A stretch of DNA of 64,000 nt from DASZHJ01 sp035581425 (GTDB lineage: Bacteria; Pseudomonadota; Alphaproteobacteria; ATCC43930; CGMCC-115725): positions 38,059-102,058 of the forward strand of contig DATJVP010000090.1 in the NCBI GenBank assembly GCA_035581425.1, given 5' to 3'. The position numbers were made by a program, and so were the translations under genes. Every line of letters starts with the position of its first letter. Within the stretch, counting starts at the first letter, position 1. Positions 24,329-33,705 of this stretch are shown one piece after another. Under the pieces are notes generated by a model. That model searched no databases and was not told the DNA's origin. It worked only from the letters and a program-made list of their open reading frames with translations.

Positions 24329-26281
24329 GTGAGACCGTTTATTCGCCTTTTCCTACTGGCAATCCTCTTGGTGTTGCCGCCGAGCCTCGCGAGCGCAGCC
24401 GTTCTCTCCGACGGCGACCGCGCGGCCTATCGCCTCGCCTTCGCCGCCGTGCGCAACGGCGATTGGGACAGTGCCTACACTGCGGCGGCCGGCACCCAGG
24501 ACAAGCTCCTCGCGAAGGTCATCCGCTACCTCGATTTGAGCCGCCCGAATTCGGGCGCGCGCTTCCAGGACATCGCAGGCTTCATCACGGATAATCCCGG
24601 CTGGCCCGGGCTGCAGCTTCTGCATCAGCGCGCAGAAGAGGCGCTCGCCACGGCAGGGAGCGAGGAACTCGCGCGCTGGTTTGCGCAGTATCCGCCGGTA
24701 ACGCCGATGGGACGGCTGCGCGATGCCGACTACTGGCTCGCTCGGGGCGACAGCGCCCGCGCGATCGCGGAAATCCGCCAGGTCTGGATCACGACGGAAT
24801 TCAGCTCCTTCGACGAGAGGACGATTCTCCAGAAGTACGGCAGCTACCTGCGCAAGGCCGACCACGTCGAGCGGCTCGACGGGTTCATTTGGGACGGGCG
24901 CTACGATGCAGCGCGGCGCATGCTCACCATGGTCGATACCGGCAACCGCAAAGCCGCCGAAGCTCGGATCGCGCTTGCCCAGCTCGCGGGCAATGCGGAG
25001 CGCATCCTGCGCCAGGTCCCGCGCGAGCGTCTCAACGATGCCGGCCTCCTATTCGAGCGCATGCGCTGGCGCCGCCGCTCGGACCAGTGGGACGGCGCCG
25101 TCGAGATCCTCGAGCACGCACCGAAAGAGCTCGTTCGGCCGCAGGCCTGGTGGAGCGAGCGCGAGATAATTGCGCGCCACGCACTCGCCGACGGCCAGGT
25201 GACCCTCGCCTACAAGCTCGCGTCGGCCCACCGCATGACCAGTGGCACGGGTTACGCCGACGCGGAGTTCCTCGCGGGCTGGATCGCGCTGCGCTTCCTG
25301 AAGGAGCCCGCGAAAGCCGCCGAGCATTTCCAGCGTCTCTACGCGCAGGTCACTCGACCCGTGAGCATCGCACGTGGCGCCTATTGGGCCGGACGGAGCG
25401 CGGAGGCGCAGGGCGACCGCGCCGGCGCCGCAAAGTGGTACGCGATCGCCGCACGGCACCTCACGACTTATTACGGCCAGCTCTCGGCCGCGCAGATCGG
25501 AGCCGACGGCAAGGCGGCAGTGCTCGAGGATCCGCAACCGACGGCGCAGGAGCGAACCCAATTCGACGGCAAGGAGCTCGTGCGCATCACGCGCGCGCTC
25601 GGCGAGGCAGAAGCGGCGGATTTCGCCAAGCGCTTCGTCCTGCGCCTCAGCGACGACGCCACGACACCGGCGGAGCATGCCCTGATCGCGGCGCTCGCGC
25701 AGGAGATCGCGCGGCCCGATCTCGCGGTGACCGTGGCGCGGCGCGCGAGCTATGCCGGCATTACCCTGCTCGTGGAAGGCTATCCCCTCACGGAGATTCC
25801 CAACGGCGGCGATGTCGAGCGGCCGCTGGTGCTGGCGATGACGCGGCAGGAAAGCGGCTTCGACCAGTTCGCCGTGAGCCGGGCGGGCGCGCGCGGGATG
25901 ATGCAGCTCATGCCCGGCACCGCCAAGACGATGGCCCGTCAGCTCGAGCTCCCCTTCTCCCAGGAGCGCCTTCTTAACGACGTCGGCTACAACATCGTCC
26001 TCGGCCGGGCATATCTGGAAATGCTCCTCGACCGCTACGGCGGCTCCTACCTACTCGCCGTCGCCGCCTACAATGCGGGACCCGCTCGGGTCAATCAGTG
26101 GCAGCGCGATCTCGGCGACCCCCGCTCCGGCGGCACCGATGTCGTCGACTGGGTCGAATCGATTCCGTTCTCGGAGACCCGCAACTACGTCCAGCGCGTG
26201 CTCGAGAACCTTCAGGTCTACCGCCTGCGGCTCGGGGACCGCTCCCTCGCCTTCTCGCTGCCGACCGACCTCAAGCGCTGA
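24329..26281 (+). CDS. slt: Soluble lytic murein transglycosylase (Slt70 family)
   Basis: 650 residues from GTG 24329, chosen because GAGGAG lies 5 nt upstream; a GTG 24 nt earlier is in frame. Signal peptide LFLLAILLVLPPSLASA. The long alpha-helical superhelix (about 25-480) precedes the C-terminal SLT domain with catalytic E508 in TRQESGFDQFAVS, then ARGMMQLMPGTAKTMA and AVAAYNAGPARVNQW. It cleaves peptidoglycan with formation of 1,6-anhydromuramic acid in the periplasm. It heads a plus-strand run with a HAD hydrolase, an alpha/beta hydrolase and a dehydratase at 4-25 bp spacing or overlap. Confidence 0.95.
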   Translation: MRPFIRLFLLAILLVLPPSLASAAVLSDGDRAAYRLAFAAVRNGDWDSAYTAAAGTQDKLLAKVIRYLDLSRPNSGARFQDIAGFITDNPGWPGLQLLHQRAEEALATAGSEELARWFAQYPPVTPMGRLRDADYWLARGDSARAIAEIRQVWITTEFSSFDERTILQKYGSYLRKADHVERLDGFIWDGRYDAARRMLTMVDTGNRKAAEARIALAQLAGNAERILRQVPRERLNDAGLLFERMRWRRRSDQWDGAVEILEHAPKELVRPQAWWSEREIIARHALADGQVTLAYKLASAHRMTSGTGYADAEFLAGWIALRFLKEPAKAAEHFQRLYAQVTRPVSIARGAYWAGRSAEAQGDRAGAAKWYAIAARHLTTYYGQLSAAQIGADGKAAVLEDPQPTAQERTQFDGKELVRITRALGEAEAADFAKRFVLRLSDDATTPAEHALIAALAQEIARPDLAVTVARRASYAGITLLVEGYPLTEIPNGGDVERPLVLAMTRQESGFDQFAVSRAGARGMMQLMPGTAKTMARQLELPFSQERLLNDVGYNIVLGRAYLEMLLDRYGGSYLLAVAAYNAGPARVNQWQRDLGDPRSGGTDVVDWVESIPFSETRNYVQRVLENLQVYRLRLGDRSLAFSLPTDLKR

Positions 26282-26303
26282 CGCGCCTTGGAGGAGTAAG
26301 CCG

Positions 26304-26990
26304 ATGACCGCCGCCGCGCTCGCCGACACCACCGCCTGCGTCTTCGATGCCTACGGCACGCTCTTCGATTTCCTCTCGGCCTCGAAGCGGTGCCGTGATG
26401 CGCTCGGCGACAAGGCGGAGGCGTTGGGCCAGCTCTGGCGGACGCGGCAGCTCGAATATAGCTGGCTCAGAAGCCTCATGGGCGCGCATGCCGATTTCTG
26501 GCAGGTGACGGGCGAAGCGCTCGATTTCACGATGAAAAGCCTCGGGATCGAGAACCCCGCGCTGCGCGACCGGCTCATGGACCTCTTCCTCAACATCGAG
26601 GCCTTCCCCGACGCGCGCCGCGCCCTCGAGACGCTGAAGCGTGCCAAGCGCACGACGGCCATCCTCTCGAACGGCTCTCCCGCGATGCTCGCAGCGGCGG
26701 TCAAGAGCGCCGGCGTCGAGGGCCTGCTCGATCACGTGCTCTCGATCGAGGACGCCCGCATCTACAAGCCGCACCGGAGCGTCTACGAGCTCGTGACGCA
26801 GCGCTTGAATCTCCCGGCAGAGCGGGTCTGTTTCATTTCTTCGAACGGCTGGGACGCCGCGGGCGCCGCGCATTTCGGATTCCTGGCGGTATGGGCAAAC
26901 CGCGGCAAACAACCCCGCGAGCGGCTCCCGGGCACGCTTGCGGCGGAGATTCCTTCGCTCGATGCATTGCCGGGCTTACTCGACCTCTGA
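26304..26990 (+). CDS. Haloacid dehalogenase type II (HAD family)
   Basis: 228 residues from ATG 26304, with GGAGGAG 8 nt upstream. Nucleophile D15 is in ACVFDAYGTLFDF, the type-II signature; motif 2 is LSNGSPAML, motif 3 KPHRSVYEL and motif 4 FISSNGWDAAGAAHFG, where the SNxWD element is typical of L-2-haloacid dehalogenases. The expected reaction is hydrolysis of L-2-haloacids to D-2-hydroxyacids in the cytoplasm. The gene context (peptidoglycan hydrolase, hydrolase, threonine dehydratase) does not point to haloacid use, so another small substrate is possible. Confidence 0.9.
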   Translation: MTAAALADTTACVFDAYGTLFDFLSASKRCRDALGDKAEALGQLWRTRQLEYSWLRSLMGAHADFWQVTGEALDFTMKSLGIENPALRDRLMDLFLNIEAFPDARRALETLKRAKRTTAILSNGSPAMLAAAVKSAGVEGLLDHVLSIEDARIYKPHRSVYELVTQRLNLPAERVCFISSNGWDAAGAAHFGFLAVWANRGKQPRERLPGTLAAEIPSLDALPGLLDL

Positions 26991-27006
26991 GAAAAAAAGC
27001 GCGGCG

Positions 27007-27858
27007 ATGAGCGGGTATCGCGAGCGGCACTTCACCTCACAGGACGGGCTGCAGCTCTACTATCGCGACTACGGAGAACCGCTCGCGAGCAAGACCGCGG
27101 TCCTATGCCTTGCGGGATTGACGCGCAACAGCGCGGATTTCCATGACCTCGCCCTGCGGCTCGCAGGCGAGCGTCGGGTCCTCTGCCCGGACTATCGGGG
27201 CCGCGGCCGTTCCGACTACGACCCCGATTGGCGGAACTACCAGCCACGGACCTATCTGAACGACGTTTCGCACTTGCTCGCGGCAACGGGCGTCGAGCCT
27301 GTGATCGTCGTGGGCACGTCGCTCGGCGGGCTCCTCGCCATGGGGCTCGCGGCGCTGCGGCCGCTTTCGGTCGCCGCGGTCGTGCTAAACGATATCGGCC
27401 CCGAGATCGAAGGATCGGGCCTTGCGCGCATCTTCGATTACGTCGCCAGGGATTGCCCGATGCCGGACATGGTGCACGCAGCACGCTTCCTGAAGCATTC
27501 ACTGCCGCGCCTCGCGCCCAAGGCCGACGCCGATTGGTGGCTTCGCATGGCCGAGCGCACCTATCGCAAGCGTGAGGATGGGCTGCTGCACTTCGATTGG
27601 GACGTCCGGCTCGCGCGCCCGCTCACGCGACAAAGGGCGGAGACGGATCTCTGGGCGCTCTACCGCGGCCTCGCGCGCATTCCGACGCTCGCCCTTCGAG
27701 GCGCGCTCTCGGACGTGTTTTCCGAGACGGCGCTCCGGCGTATGGCGCTTGAAAAGCCGGACCTGGTCTGCGTAACTGTGCCGGATATGGGCCATACGCC
27801 CACTCTCTGCGAACCCGAAGCCGCGAGCGCCCTCGATGCCTTCCTCGAGCCCCTCTAG
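27007..27858 (+). CDS. Alpha/beta hydrolase
   Basis: 283 residues from ATG 27007; the upstream part of the frame overlaps the HAD gene. Nucleophile elbow GTSLGG with S105, oxyanion region CLAGLTRNSADF near 35-46, conserved PDYRGRGRSDYD and a late His in PDMGHTPTL complete the triad pattern. It resembles epoxide hydrolase/esterase/C-C hydrolase types and cannot be assigned a substrate. It is 16 bp after the HAD gene and overlaps the next gene by 23 bp. Confidence 0.9.
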   Translation: MSGYRERHFTSQDGLQLYYRDYGEPLASKTAVLCLAGLTRNSADFHDLALRLAGERRVLCPDYRGRGRSDYDPDWRNYQPRTYLNDVSHLLAATGVEPVIVVGTSLGGLLAMGLAALRPLSVAAVVLNDIGPEIEGSGLARIFDYVARDCPMPDMVHAARFLKHSLPRLAPKADADWWLRMAERTYRKREDGLLHFDWDVRLARPLTRQRAETDLWALYRGLARIPTLALRGALSDVFSETALRRMALEKPDLVCVTVPDMGHTPTLCEPEAASALDAFLEPL

Positions 27859-28846
27859 CGCGGAGACGCGCCCCCATCCCACGATCGACGACATCCATGC
27901 AGCCGCCGAGCGGATCAAGGGCAAGGCGGTGCTGACGCCGCTTTTGGAATCGCCGGCTCTCAACGCAAAGCTCGGCGGCCGCCTTCTCGTCAAGGCCGAG
28001 GCACTGCAACGGACGGGGTCGTTCAAGTTTCGCGGCGCCTACAACACGCTGATCCAGCTCAACGAGCGGCAACGCCGAGCGGGCGTCGTCACCTTCTCGT
28101 CCGGGAATCACGCGCAAGGCGTCGCCGCCGCGGCACAGCTACTCGGCATTCCCGCGACCATCGCCATGCCCAAGGACGCGCCCGCGATCAAGATTGCCAA
28201 CACCAGGGGCTACGGGGCGGAGGTCGTGCTGTTCGACCGCTACACCGAGAACCGCGAGGAGGTCGGCCGCCGCATCGCGGCCGAGCGCGGCGCCGTCATC
28301 GTAGCTCCCTATGACGAGCCGCAGGTGATCGCGGGCCAGGGCACTGCCGGCCTCGAAATCGCGCAGCAGGCACGGGCGATGGGCGCCAAGCTGGATGCCG
28401 TCATCGTCTGTACCGGCGGCGGCGGATTGACGGCGGGGATTGCGATTGCGATCGCCTCCGAGAGTCCCGGCACCGACGTGTACTCCTGCGAGCCCGCGGA
28501 TTTCGATGACACCAGGCGCTCCCTCCTCGGAGGCGAGCGGGTCTCCAACGACCCCAAGGCGCGCTCGATTTGCGACGCGCTCCTGGTGCCTACGCCGGGC
28601 GTGCTTACCTTCGCGATCAACAAGCGGCTCCTCAAGGGAGGCTTCGCCGTCAGCGACGCCGAGGCTATGCGCGCGATGGCGACAGCCTTCGATGCGATGA
28701 AGCTGGTGGTCGAGCCCGGCGGCGCCGTAGCGCTTGCTGCGGTGCTCACGGGCAAATTCCCGATCGCGGGCAAGACCGTCGCCGTCACCGCTTCCGGCGG
28801 CAACGTGGACCGCGAGACCTACGCCGCGGCGTTGCGGCAGGCCTGA
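27836..28846 (+). CDS. Threonine/serine dehydratase (threonine ammonia-lyase family)
   Basis: 336 residues. PLP-binding K64 is in RTGSFKFRGAYN, followed by FSSGNHAQGVAAAAQLLG and the phosphate loop CTGGGGLTAG. It deaminates threonine or serine to 2-oxobutyrate or pyruvate; related serine racemases and threo-3-hydroxyaspartate dehydratases share all these motifs. No C-terminal ACT regulatory domain is present, so it is of the short catabolic kind. Its start overlaps the previous gene by 23 bp, and its stop lies 7 bp from the convergent bactofilin gene. Confidence 0.92.
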   Translation: MPSSSPSSAETRPHPTIDDIHAAAERIKGKAVLTPLLESPALNAKLGGRLLVKAEALQRTGSFKFRGAYNTLIQLNERQRRAGVVTFSSGNHAQGVAAAAQLLGIPATIAMPKDAPAIKIANTRGYGAEVVLFDRYTENREEVGRRIAAERGAVIVAPYDEPQVIAGQGTAGLEIAQQARAMGAKLDAVIVCTGGGGLTAGIAIAIASESPGTDVYSCEPADFDDTRRSLLGGERVSNDPKARSICDALLVPTPGVLTFAINKRLLKGGFAVSDAEAMRAMATAFDAMKLVVEPGGAVALAAVLTGKFPIAGKTVAVTASGGNVDRETYAAALRQA

Positions 28847-28853
28847 GCCGGGG

Positions 28854-29351
28854 CTAGGAGCCCGTCGCTGCGGTGGGGGGATTGCCGTCGGTGAGGGCGC
28901 CCGCGGATTTGCCGCCGGAGATAGGCGTCACCGTCGCGCGCGAGATCGGCAGGGAGAGCGGCAAGGTTGCCTCCTCGTGGCCGATGCTGTCGACGCGCCG
29001 GCTGTAGCCCTCGAAGACCGCGCCGGGCTCGATGGTGAGCGAGACATGTGTGATGTCCGCCACCACGCGAGCGGTGCTCGCGAGTGTCACCGTCGTAGCC
29101 GTGAGACGCCCCGTGAGCGTCCCCGCGACCATCGCGACATCGGCCTCGACGGCGCCGACGACGGAGCCGCCCTCGCCGACCGTGAGCTTCTTCGCGGCGA
29201 TGTCGCCCTTGACGACACCGGAGACGTGAACTTCGCCGGCACTCGCGATGTCGCCGGTGATCTTGAGGTCGGCCCCCAGGATCGACGGGGCGGAGGCGCG
29301 GCCGCTGATTGCGGGCGGCGCCTTGTCCTTGTTACCGCTTGACCTGAACAA
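28854..29351 (-). CDS. Bactofilin (polymer-forming cytoskeletal protein)
   Basis: 165 residues from a proposed TTG at 29351, preceded by GGGGAA; no ATG fits unless the start lies deep inside the upstream gene (29477), which adds unrelated Ser/Arg-rich sequence. The core ISGRASAPSILGADLKITGD begins the DUF583 bactofilin beta-helix with repeating turns such as GEVHVSGVVKGDIAAKKL. Disordered Pro/Gly/Thr-rich ends flank it, as is typical. Bactofilins polymerise without nucleotides and localise wall enzymes. The gene overlaps the end of the M23 peptidase gene by about 20 bp, and the pair is a known functional module. Confidence 0.88.
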   Translation of the reverse strand: MFRSSGNKDKAPPAISGRASAPSILGADLKITGDIASAGEVHVSGVVKGDIAAKKLTVGEGGSVVGAVEADVAMVAGTLTGRLTATTVTLASTARVVADITHVSLTIEPGAVFEGYSRRVDSIGHEEATLPLSLPISRATVTPISGGKSAGALTDGNPPTAATGS

Positions 29352-30774
29352 CGTTCTTCCCCAGTTCCATGAATTTTTCGGGATCGACGGGCTCGCCGTT
29401 GACGACGACCTCGTAGTGCACATGCGGCCCCGTGCTGCGCCCAGTGCTGCCGAGCTCGCCGATTTGCTGGTGGACATTCACCTTCTGCCCGCGCACGACG
29501 GTAATGCGGTGCAGATGAGCGTAATGCGTGACGATCCCGTTGCCGTGGTCGATTTCGACGTATTTGCCGTATTTTTCCTTGTTGCCCGCGAAGGTCACCA
29601 CCCCCGGCCCGGTGCTGAAGATCGGCGAGCGGAAGGGGGCCGCGAGATCGACGCCGGGATGGAATCCTCGGCGCTTGTTGATGGGATCGATGCGCGCACC
29701 GAAGGGGCTTTCCAACTGGTAGTGCGCGAGGGGAGCGCCCAGCGGCAGCGTCTTGAGGAGCGTGCGCATCACCGCCTCGCGCTTCACCTGGTCCTCGGCG
29801 GAGGTCTTCGGGAGGTTCAGCGCTATGTAAGGACCGCCTTCGCCCTTGGGCGCGCCGCCAAGCCTGGAAAGCAAGGCGTCGACATCGACGCCCGTCGCGG
29901 CGAGCAATTTCTCGACGTCGCCGCCGACGCCGCTGCTCTCGGTCGGGACGGAGGCGACAACGGGCGTCTGGCTCTCGGTTGTCGTATTGGAGCCGGTGCT
30001 CAACTCGCCCTTGGCAAGGCGCGCCTCGGCCTCATGGAGCTTCTGCCGCAGCAAGTCGCGCTCGGCGCTTAGGCGCTCGCGCTCTGCCGTCAGCTTCTCG
30101 CGCTCGCCCGCGACCTGCTGCAATTTCTTCTCGGTGCTCTCGAGCGTGGTCTTGAATTCGGTCGCGCGCGCGCTCGCCTGCTGCAGCTCCTTCTCGAGCT
30201 GGTGCAGCTTCGCCGCGAGCGCCGCGCGCTGCGTCTCGGTCTGCACGAGCTCGGATTTGTTTCGCTCGAGGCTGCTTGCGAGCTGCTGGGCGTAATCGGT
30301 CTTTGCGTCGGCGCTTGCCTGCGCCTCCTCGAGGTTCCGCTGCAGCGTCTCGCGCTCCGCGAGCAGTCGGTCGCGCGTCGCGACGAGATCGTTGAGTTGT
30401 TGCTCCGTCGTCGTGAGCGAGCCCTGGAGCGATCCGTACTGCGTGCCGATGGCCGCGAGCCGGTTCTGAGTCCCGTCGATCTCGGCGTTGGCGTGCGCGA
30501 GCTGATCCTGGAGGTCCGTCACCACCAGACGAAGGTCGGCGTTCGCGAGTCGGGCGCGCAGCACCTCTGCCTGCTTCGCCGCCACCGCGCGCTCGTATTG
30601 GACGTAGCCGACGCCGAAATAGGCGATACAGCCGACGCCAAGCAACACCGCCGCCGCCGCGCTCATCTGCGCGCGGCAGGTTAGAGTGATGCAGCTGATC
30701 CGCCCCTCGGTGCGAACCAGGATTTGACGCTCGGGGAAGACACGCTCCCCCCACCGTCGCAGTCGCAGAACCAT
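29332..30774 (-). CDS. M23 family peptidoglycan endopeptidase with coiled coil
   Basis: 480 residues from ATG 30774 (MVLRLRRWGE); the upstream frame is non-homologous. Order: cytoplasmic N-terminus, one transmembrane helix (about 37-55, SAAAAVLLGVGCIAYFGVGY), long coiled coil (about 60-265, rich in Glu, Gln, Leu and Arg heptads), linker, then the LytM/M23 domain with HPGVDLAAPF, HYAHLH and GPHVHYEVV zinc-binding motifs. All metal ligands are present, so it should cut peptide cross-links. The downstream bactofilin gene overlaps it; such pairs (LmdC-BacA type) control cell curvature or stalks. Confidence 0.93.
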   Translation of the reverse strand: MVLRLRRWGERVFPERQILVRTEGRISCITLTCRAQMSAAAAVLLGVGCIAYFGVGYVQYERAVAAKQAEVLRARLANADLRLVVTDLQDQLAHANAEIDGTQNRLAAIGTQYGSLQGSLTTTEQQLNDLVATRDRLLAERETLQRNLEEAQASADAKTDYAQQLASSLERNKSELVQTETQRAALAAKLHQLEKELQQASARATEFKTTLESTEKKLQQVAGEREKLTAERERLSAERDLLRQKLHEAEARLAKGELSTGSNTTTESQTPVVASVPTESSGVGGDVEKLLAATGVDVDALLSRLGGAPKGEGGPYIALNLPKTSAEDQVKREAVMRTLLKTLPLGAPLAHYQLESPFGARIDPINKRRGFHPGVDLAAPFRSPIFSTGPGVVTFAGNKEKYGKYVEIDHGNGIVTHYAHLHRITVVRGQKVNVHQQIGELGSTGRSTGPHVHYEVVVNGEPVDPEKFMELGKNVVQVKR

Positions 30775-31266
30775 GCCCTCCCGCCCTATCGATTGCACAC
30801 CGTTACCCGCTGCCGACAACTCGGCTCTCGACACCGGGACGAATGCAGCCCCCTGGGGGACACACGGATACCGACGGCGCTTGCAACCCTTCCGGTCTTG
30901 CATCCGGGAACCCGAAATCGGGCCCTTGTCGGAATCGCAAACCGGCAGGTTGTCTCCTACACCCCGCCGCCAGTTTCCGGGGGTGACCGTACCGCCTCGG
31001 CGATACCCTGGCAAGCCGGATTTCCCTTATCTCTCAATTCGTGAGCGGTAAGTTGAGCGGCCAAGGGAAGCCCTCGCGGGACACGATGGCTCGGCTTCAA
31101 GAAAGTTGGCGTGCGTTCTTCATCTCACGTCTTAACTATATTCGCTCTCCGGGGGGTCGTAGGGGCGCGCTAGCCTCCGCTATCAAACATCTGTTCGCCC
31201 TGGCGCGCGCTCTCTATGCTAGGAAGAGTCGCGCTTCGAGTAAGCTCGGATGAGTGGGGGCATGGC
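30775..31266. other. 492-bp intergenic region between the divergent M23 and GntR genes
   Basis: No credible gene, tRNA or repeat was found. A short open frame at 31041-31253 has no recognisable product. The region must hold both promoters. Near the GntR end, TGCTAGGAA (31217-31225) resembles an extended -10 box and recurs in variant form before other genes of the window. The M23 side contains only weak promoter-like sequence. Confidence 0.5.
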
Positions 31267-32007
31267 ATGAAGCGAGCCGCATTGTCACTGGCGGCGGAGG
31301 GGGGTATCGAAGGCGCCCGCACCCTCGGAGAAGTCGCTTATCGACGCCTGCGTGCGGATATCGTGATGGCCCGGCTCGATCCGGGAAAGCCCCTGCGGTT
31401 CGACGCCCTCAAGGCGCAATACGGGTTGGGTGTGAGCCCATTGCGAGAGGCGCTCTCCCGGCTCGTCGAGGACAAGCTCGTCACCGCCATCGGCCAGCGC
31501 GGCTTCCGTGTCGCGCCGATCTCGCTTGCGGAGGCGTGGGAGGTGACCAAGCTCCGACAGAAGCTCGAAGTGGACGCGCTGCGCCTCTCGATCGCAAATG
31601 GCGACGAGCGGTGGGAGGCGGAGGTGGTGGGGTCTTTTCACCGTCTCTCCAAGGCGCCGGAGCCGCGCGCCGTCGACGGCGACGCCGAGGAGTGGGAGCC
31701 GCGCCACCGTTCCTTCCATGAGGCGCTCATCGGCGCCTGCGGCTCGCCCTGGCTCCTAAAATTCGTCTCGATGCTGACCGATCAACTCGAGCGCTATCGC
31801 TATTTGCGGGTGCGGCGGACGCCGCCCAAGGCCTGGCTGCGCGACCTCCCGCGCGAGCACCGGGAGATGATGGAGGCGGCGCTCGCGCGCGATGCCGATC
31901 GCGCCTGCGAACTCCTGGTCTCGCACCTCGCGCAGACCGCAACCTTCATTTCGGCGCTCACCGCGGCAGAAGGCGCCGCGGTCGCGGCTCAAGCGGGCGG
32001 GCGGTGA
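31267..32007 (+). CDS. GntR family transcriptional regulator, FCD type
   Basis: 246 residues from ATG 31267. The winged helix-turn-helix is at about 20-85 (LGEVAYRRLRADIVMARLDP, GVSPLREALSRLVEDKLV, RGFRVAPISLAEAWEV). The C-terminal FCD ligand domain contains HRSFHEALIGACGSPWLLKF, whose His residues in such proteins bind a metal that contacts carboxylate effectors. It could control the catabolic operons further downstream, but it is separated from them by the EAL gene, so its targets are unproven. It overlaps the convergent EAL gene by 19 bp. Confidence 0.93.
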   Translation: MKRAALSLAAEGGIEGARTLGEVAYRRLRADIVMARLDPGKPLRFDALKAQYGLGVSPLREALSRLVEDKLVTAIGQRGFRVAPISLAEAWEVTKLRQKLEVDALRLSIANGDERWEAEVVGSFHRLSKAPEPRAVDGDAEEWEPRHRSFHEALIGACGSPWLLKFVSMLTDQLERYRYLRVRRTPPKAWLRDLPREHREMMEAALARDADRACELLVSHLAQTATFISALTAAEGAAVAAQAGGR

Positions 32008-33602
32008 ATGGTGGGACGGCCGAAGAGGTAGCCCTGGCCGTAATCGATCCCGATCTCGCGATAGCTGACCGCATCGGCTTCCGTCTCGATCATCTCCGCG
32101 ATCGCGAGGATGGCGTTCTCGCGGCAAAACCCCGAGACATAACGCAGGAATGAGCGGTCGCGCTCGTTGCGGAGCGCATCGCGTCCGAAGGCGCCGTCGA
32201 TCTTGACGAAGTCGACGGGAATGCTCCGCAGGAAATGGAAGGAGTTGGCGCCGGAGCCGAGATCATCGAGGCAGAAGCGGTGGCCGCGCTGGCGCAGATC
32301 CTGCACCACCCGGTTGACGCTCTCGACCTCGCCGAGGATCGCAGTCTCCGTGAGCTCGAACATCAGCCGCCGCGGCGGCACGCGGCAGGTGTCGAGCAGT
32401 GCCGAGAGCCGCTCGGCAAATCCCCGCGCCTCGAGCGAGCGCCCGGAGAGATTGACTGCCACCGCCGGCACCTCCGGCACCGAGGCGTGCAGATGCTCGA
32501 TCGCCCGCGCGCAGATCGCGAGGTCGAAATCGCCGATCATGCCCGCAGCCTCGGCGGCCGCGACCGCCGCGAGTGGCGTCGTGCCGTCGGGAAAGCGCAC
32601 GAGCGCCTCGGCATGCCGCACGCCGCGGTCCGTGAGGTCGACCACGGGCTGGTAGGCGAGATCGAAGTCGCCGGCGGCGATCACGCGCTCGAGCGTGTCG
32701 ACGCGGGATAGCGTGTCTGGGATGAGCCTCTCCAGCGCCCCCGCCTCCGCAAAGCTCTCCGTGCGCTCGCCGCCGATCGCAAAGCGCTCCAGCGCGTAGC
32801 GGAGCACGCGAGCCACCCTCCGCCCGTAGATGCCGTCGCGTCCGGGGTCGAGCGTCGCCGCGAGGATGCGCGGCCCGGGCGCGCCCGGCGCTGCCGCGTG
32901 CACCAGCGACGCCACCGCACGCTCGAGCTCCGCCAGGCGAATCTCGCCGCGATAGAGAACCCCATATCGGCCGCGTCCGAGATCGCCCACGGCCTCGATG
33001 AGGGTGCCGCTGAGCCGGACCTGCCGCGCGACCGCGGTGGCAAGGCCCCAGGTCATCGCGGCCGGCACATGCTCCGTCAGGCTTGCAAAGCCCCCGACCT
33101 CGATGAAGGCGAGCTTGAGGCCGCTCGCGATGTCCTCGGGGAGGCGGCGCATTGCGAGAGCGGTGAAGACCGGGCGGCTCATCAAGCCGCGCTCGGTCTC
33201 CGCGATGAGATTGAGCGAGCTCGCACGGGGGATCACCTGATCGGCGACGCCGAGGAAGAGAATGGTGCGCGCCTGCGGCATGCGGCAGCCGCCGAAGAGC
33301 ATGGTCTGGACCGCGCCGCGGCGGAGCCGCACCAGCAGCGGCGGCACCGCGCGGCCCGCGCCGAGCTCCGCCACGTGATCGCGGACGGCCTGGCGATCCG
33401 CAGGGTCGAAGAGATCGTAGAACGGCAGGCTCACCGGCGAATGGACGGCGCTCGCGCCGATGCGCTCCACCGCGCCCGCGATGAAGGCGATGGTGCCGTC
33501 GTCCTCGATCTCGACCAGCAGATCGGAAGCGGCGAAGGCGGCCGCGACGAGTTCGTCGCGCTCACCCTCGTAGCCTTCCGTCGCCGTCATGGCCTGATCC
33601 AT
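31989..33602 (-). CDS. EAL-domain protein with PAS-like and degenerate GGDEF regions
   Basis: 537 residues. The N-terminus (about 20-125) looks PAS-like (LLVEIEDDGTIAFIAGAVER). A middle part (about 130-235) follows the GGDEF fold but reads GRGRYGVLY where GGDEF should be, so it is not a cyclase. The C-terminal EAL domain (about 300-530) has AEALVRF (E332), VNLSG, FELTET, LDDLGSG, VKIDG, AEMIETEAD and YGQGYLFG, so most residues for c-di-GMP hydrolysis are kept. It is probably a cytoplasmic c-di-GMP phosphodiesterase, or a GTP-modulated one. No transmembrane segment is seen. Confidence 0.9.
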   Translation of the reverse strand: MDQAMTATEGYEGERDELVAAAFAASDLLVEIEDDGTIAFIAGAVERIGASAVHSPVSLPFYDLFDPADRQAVRDHVAELGAGRAVPPLLVRLRRGAVQTMLFGGCRMPQARTILFLGVADQVIPRASSLNLIAETERGLMSRPVFTALAMRRLPEDIASGLKLAFIEVGGFASLTEHVPAAMTWGLATAVARQVRLSGTLIEAVGDLGRGRYGVLYRGEIRLAELERAVASLVHAAAPGAPGPRILAATLDPGRDGIYGRRVARVLRYALERFAIGGERTESFAEAGALERLIPDTLSRVDTLERVIAAGDFDLAYQPVVDLTDRGVRHAEALVRFPDGTTPLAAVAAAEAAGMIGDFDLAICARAIEHLHASVPEVPAVAVNLSGRSLEARGFAERLSALLDTCRVPPRRLMFELTETAILGEVESVNRVVQDLRQRGHRFCLDDLGSGANSFHFLRSIPVDFVKIDGAFGRDALRNERDRSFLRYVSGFCRENAILAIAEMIETEADAVSYREIGIDYGQGYLFGRPTIHRPPA

Positions 33603-33705
33603 GCGGATTCCTGCAGCATCCCCGCAGATGGCCCCGAAGCTGAGCCTCCCCCAAAGCAGGAGAGTAGGTTACCGATGGCTAACGAAACGTGAATCGCGAG
33701 GGCCC

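Noticed and set aside
31041..31253. Possible 70-codon gene upstream of the GntR regulator
   Set aside because: It starts with GTG, has no ribosome site or domain, and ends at the promoter-like region of the regulator.
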